This document shows, one piece after another, positions 61,347 through 64,000 of a stretch of DNA of 64,000 bases. The DNA lies in contig NZ_JHXO01000011.1 in NCBI RefSeq assembly GCF_000621705.1, forward strand, positions 1-64,000. The letters run 5' to 3'. Both the position numbers and the translations under genes were made by a program. Source of the stretch: Prolixibacter bellariivorans ATCC BAA-1284. GTDB taxonomy: Bacteria > Bacteroidota > Bacteroidia > Bacteroidales > Prolixibacteraceae. The notes under the pieces are model-generated. The model saw only the letters and a list, made by a program, of their open reading frames with translations, ran no database searches and was not told where the DNA came from. Each line of letters begins with the position of its first letter. The first letter of the stretch is position 1.

Positions 61347-63389
61347 ATGGTGAAGGAAAGGTGGCATATCGTATTATTGTTGTTGTTCATTCCTTTTTTT
61401 CCAATCGATTTGATTGGACAGGAACGCTCCCGCGAGCAGGAGATTGAACAGATCATCGAATCGATTCGGGAGTCAGCAGAGGATGAAACAGAATCAGCAT
61501 TGGTTCTGGAGGATCTGACACACCTGGCGGAACAACCATTGTATATCAATTCTGCGTCGGGCGCCGATATGGAAAAGCTACACTTTCTGAATTTCTCGCA
61601 AATTGCCACCATTATTAGCTATCGCGAAAAGCATGGCGACATTTTGTCTTCCTATGAATTAAGTTCTTTGCCCGGATTTTCCCCGGATATCGTAAAAAGA
61701 ATAAGTCCGTTTATCTCGTTTTCGCAGCCTCAGTCCGGTGGGCGAAAATATTCCCGGAAGGGAAGGAGTTATCTGCTTTTAAAAGGCCAGCGACTTTTTC
61801 CGGAAAGTCGGGGATATAAAAGCGCATCAGATTCGGAACCTCCCAAATATCCGGGAACACCGGAACGATTTTATACCCGTTATCATTACGAAAAACCGGA
61901 ACGTTGGGCGGCTGGTTTTACAGCAGAAAAAGATGCGGGAGAGGAATTTTTTACGGGAGACAATGCCAGCGGATTTGATTTTTATTCTGCTTTTGCTGCA
62001 GTTTACGGAAAGGGCGTTATCAGGCAAATTAATATTGGAGATTACTATGTCCGGACCGGCCAGGGACTTAACTATTGGTCCGGAATGGGAGCCGGCAAGT
62101 CAGCGGATGTACTGAATACGATGAAGTCCGGTCAAGGTATTCGGGCATATACGTCAACCGACGAGAACCGGTTTTTTCGCGGCGGCGCGATGACGGTGGG
62201 TACCGGACCGTTTGAAATGTTCCTGTTTTTTTCGGATAAGAACCGTGATGCCAACCAAATTCTGGAGGAACCTCCGGTGTTTACATCGCTTCAAACTTCC
62301 GGATTGCACCGAACGGAAGGAGAACAAACTGACAAGTTGGCTATGAATGAACGAGTTTATGGAGGATATGCGCAGCTGAAAGCCGCTCATTTTCGTGCGG
62401 GCATTTCTTATAGTCGTCAGCAATTTAGTGGTGAAATTCAGCCAAGTGAAGAGTTGTACAAACAATATTATTTCCGGGGTAACACCAATCAGCAGGCTGG
62501 AATTGATTATCAGGTCGCCTTTCCGTCCATCCAGTTATTTGGCGAGGTTGCTGCCAGCGAAAACAGAGCATTGGCCGGAATTCAGGGAATTATTTGGCAT
62601 CCGCATCCGCAAATTGGGGTATCTGCTGTTTACCGGAATTACTCCCGCGCATTTCATTCTTTTTATGGAAATGCTTTTGGCGAAAGTTCGGGCGTCAGGA
62701 ATGAAAACGGATTTTATTTCGGTACAGAAATACTTCTTGCGCCTAAACTAAAACTTGATTTTTATGCTGATTCGTATCGTTTCCCCTGGCTGCGTTCTTA
62801 CACGTCGTCGCCGGGTTCGGGTACGGAATTATTTTCTCAACTCACCTGGTCGCCGTTACCTGATTTTGAATGCTATTTGCGTGGGAAAACAGAAACCCGG
62901 CCGGATAAAGTATCTAACGAGGTTACTACTGCAACAGATGCAGATGAAACAACCACCCGGTTACGATTGCATACCGATTGGGATATGTCGGAATCGGTTA
63001 CGTTGAGAAATCGAGTTGAATGTGCGGAATACAGAAAGGGTGATGAGACGGAAACCGGCTTGCTGGCTTTTCAGGATGTGGTCTTCCATTTGAGCAAATT
63101 GAAAACAGAGTGTTGGATCCGTTATGCATGGTACAATACCGACGGGTACAATTCCCGAATTTATGCCTATGAAAATGATGTCTTATATCATTTTTCGATT
63201 CCTGCTTTTTACGGCAAAGGACATCGAATGTATCTCAACCTGAAATGGGCTCCTGACAGAGTGGTTACTCTATATTTAAAAGGCGGTTACAGTCTGCGTC
63301 CGGGGCTGGCAACATGGGGCTCGGGAAACGATGAAACAGCAGGAGATTCACGTGTTGATATCCGTGCTCTTTTACGAATAAGATGGTAG
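61347..63389 (+). CDS. Secreted helix-hairpin-helix protein with barrel-like C-terminus
   Basis: 680 residues from the ATG at 61347; the TTG at 61341 abuts the previous stop. Signal peptide (about 6-22). Residues about 60-125 form ComEA-like helix-hairpin-helix repeats (INSASGADMEKLHFLN, then ISYREKHGDILSSYELSSLPGFSPDIVKRI; key parts YREKHG and LPGFS). From about 130 on the sequence is rich in aromatic beta-strands and ends IRALLRIRW, like an outer-membrane beta-barrel. Function unknown; the HhH part could bind DNA or serve as a plug-like module. Probably co-transcribed with the PorV/PorQ-like gene. Confidence 0.75.
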   Translation: MVKERWHIVLLLLFIPFFPIDLIGQERSREQEIEQIIESIRESAEDETESALVLEDLTHLAEQPLYINSASGADMEKLHFLNFSQIATIISYREKHGDILSSYELSSLPGFSPDIVKRISPFISFSQPQSGGRKYSRKGRSYLLLKGQRLFPESRGYKSASDSEPPKYPGTPERFYTRYHYEKPERWAAGFTAEKDAGEEFFTGDNASGFDFYSAFAAVYGKGVIRQINIGDYYVRTGQGLNYWSGMGAGKSADVLNTMKSGQGIRAYTSTDENRFFRGGAMTVGTGPFEMFLFFSDKNRDANQILEEPPVFTSLQTSGLHRTEGEQTDKLAMNERVYGGYAQLKAAHFRAGISYSRQQFSGEIQPSEELYKQYYFRGNTNQQAGIDYQVAFPSIQLFGEVAASENRALAGIQGIIWHPHPQIGVSAVYRNYSRAFHSFYGNAFGESSGVRNENGFYFGTEILLAPKLKLDFYADSYRFPWLRSYTSSPGSGTELFSQLTWSPLPDFECYLRGKTETRPDKVSNEVTTATDADETTTRLRLHTDWDMSESVTLRNRVECAEYRKGDETETGLLAFQDVVFHLSKLKTECWIRYAWYNTDGYNSRIYAYENDVLYHFSIPAFYGKGHRMYLNLKWAPDRVVTLYLKGGYSLRPGLATWGSGNDETAGDSRVDIRALLRIRW

Positions 63390-63448
63390 AATCAGAGGAG
63401 GTCAGATGTTACCGAGCAATCTGTTTATGGCGCATTCGGGTAATTTTA

Positions 63449-63456
63449 TACCTTTG
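63449..63456 (+). promoter_or_regulatory. Promoter -7 element (TACCTTTG)
   Basis: Exact TAnnTTTG, 38 nt before the ATG of the acyltransferase gene. Confidence 0.5.
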
Positions 63457-63494
63457 CAAGGCTGCTCAGAAATTTAATCTATTCTAGCAATAAA

Positions 63495-64000
63495 ATGCAA
63501 TCCGAAAAAAAATTTGAAGAAATCAGGCCTTACAGGGACGACGAAGTTGTAGAAGTGATGCAGCGATTAGTCGCCGATCCCATCTTCGATGAGGTACTGA
63601 TGACGCTATATCAAACCCGTGAGCGGGTCGAAGAGATCAAATCTGCCCTTTTATTAACGGATAATGTCGACGATTTTCAGACGCGCTTCATGTTACCGTA
63701 TCTGGACAAAATTATTGACAATAGTACCGAAGGAATCAGCATTGGTGGATTGGAAAATATTGAGCCAGACCAAAGCTATGTTTTCATTTCCAATCATCGC
63801 GATATCATTCTGGATGCAGCCCTGATGAATGTGGAGATTAAAAAAGCCGGACTGAATACCACTGAAATTGCAATTGGTAGCAACTTGCTGATTTATCAGT
63901 GGATTACTGATATGGTTAAGCTGAACCGGGCTTTTGTGGTGAAAAGAAATATTCCGGTGAAGCAGATGCTGACAGCCTCTAAAACATTGTCAGAATATAT
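63495..64000 (+). CDS. 1-acylglycerol-phosphate-type acyltransferase (partial)
   Basis: The frame starts at ATG 63495 and runs off the right edge after 168 codons. It contains YVFISNHRDIILDAALM, the HX4D catalytic motif (NHRDIILD) of the PlsC acyltransferase family, and a downstream KLNRAFVVKRN region that fits the glycerol-phosphate site. A helical region of about 85 residues precedes the motif, longer than in PlsC itself, so it may belong to a DHAP- or sn2-like subgroup. 3' part not in the window. Confidence 0.82.
   Translation, partial: MQSEKKFEEIRPYRDDEVVEVMQRLVADPIFDEVLMTLYQTRERVEEIKSALLLTDNVDDFQTRFMLPYLDKIIDNSTEGISIGGLENIEPDQSYVFISNHRDIILDAALMNVEIKKAGLNTTEIAIGSNLLIYQWITDMVKLNRAFVVKRNIPVKQMLTASKTLSEY

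Overview
The window looks like ordinary chromosome from a member of the Bacteroidota, most likely an environmental Bacteroidales/Marinilabiliales-type (Prolixibacteraceae-like) bacterium. Evidence: repeated promoter -7 elements of the form TAnnTTTG, which belong to the Bacteroidota housekeeping sigma factor; lineage-typical proteins (Porin_10-like barrel, PorV/PorQ-like barrel, LysRS with an extra C-terminal domain, Obg without the OCT domain, TPR/AraC membrane regulator); and moderate GC. The family-level placement is inference.

Layout. 1-300: 3' end of an rRNA operon (5S plus terminator). 577-9256: envelope genes (putative porin, MltF-like transglycosylase, NUDIX, LolC/E-type and MacB-type permeases, an LPG-synthase-like flippase-type protein) around rsmA. 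9415-16785: purH followed by the cell-shape cluster mreB-mreC-mreD-mrdA-rodA. 16968-22374: a KamA-family radical SAM protein, acyl-carrier-protein phosphodiesterase, a cyclic-2,3-DPG-synthase-like P-loop protein, a sugar kinase and an EamA transporter. 22400-25970: the first accessory stretch, with an unknown protein, an array of about twelve degenerate 21-bp tandem repeats, an AT-rich orphan protein, and a DUF1697 gene preceded by a frameshifted fragment of a second copy. 26087-39462: core genes lysS-gpsA-pgi (minus), recJ-uraA (plus), a small NWM-repeat secreted protein, and the operon parE-parC-aroK (minus).

39700-54430 is the main accessory region. It holds TfoX-N and metallophosphoesterase proteins, a divergent locus with a membrane TPR/AraC regulator facing a secreted protein and a Fn3 lipoprotein, an ECF sigma factor with a membrane partner, a large BNR-repeat protein, and an AT-rich HEPN (ApeA-like) protein. 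Three copies of an intergenic repeat with a CCCCAATTTGGGG core lie between these modules. The HEPN gene is bounded by a 14-bp inverted repeat in a way that resembles an integron-type gene cassette. This is the best candidate for something unusual, although no complete attC site could be seen.

54442-64000 returns to core functions: a membrane-anchored MutS-like ATPase overlapping a PAP2 phosphatase, hpt-adk-obgE (minus), purE, a PorV/PorQ-like protein, a helix-hairpin-helix protein, and a truncated 1-acylglycerol-phosphate-type acyltransferase at the right edge. Several gene starts are placed downstream of the longest open frame because a promoter element or terminator covers the longer start. 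All assignments come from reading the sequence without database searches.
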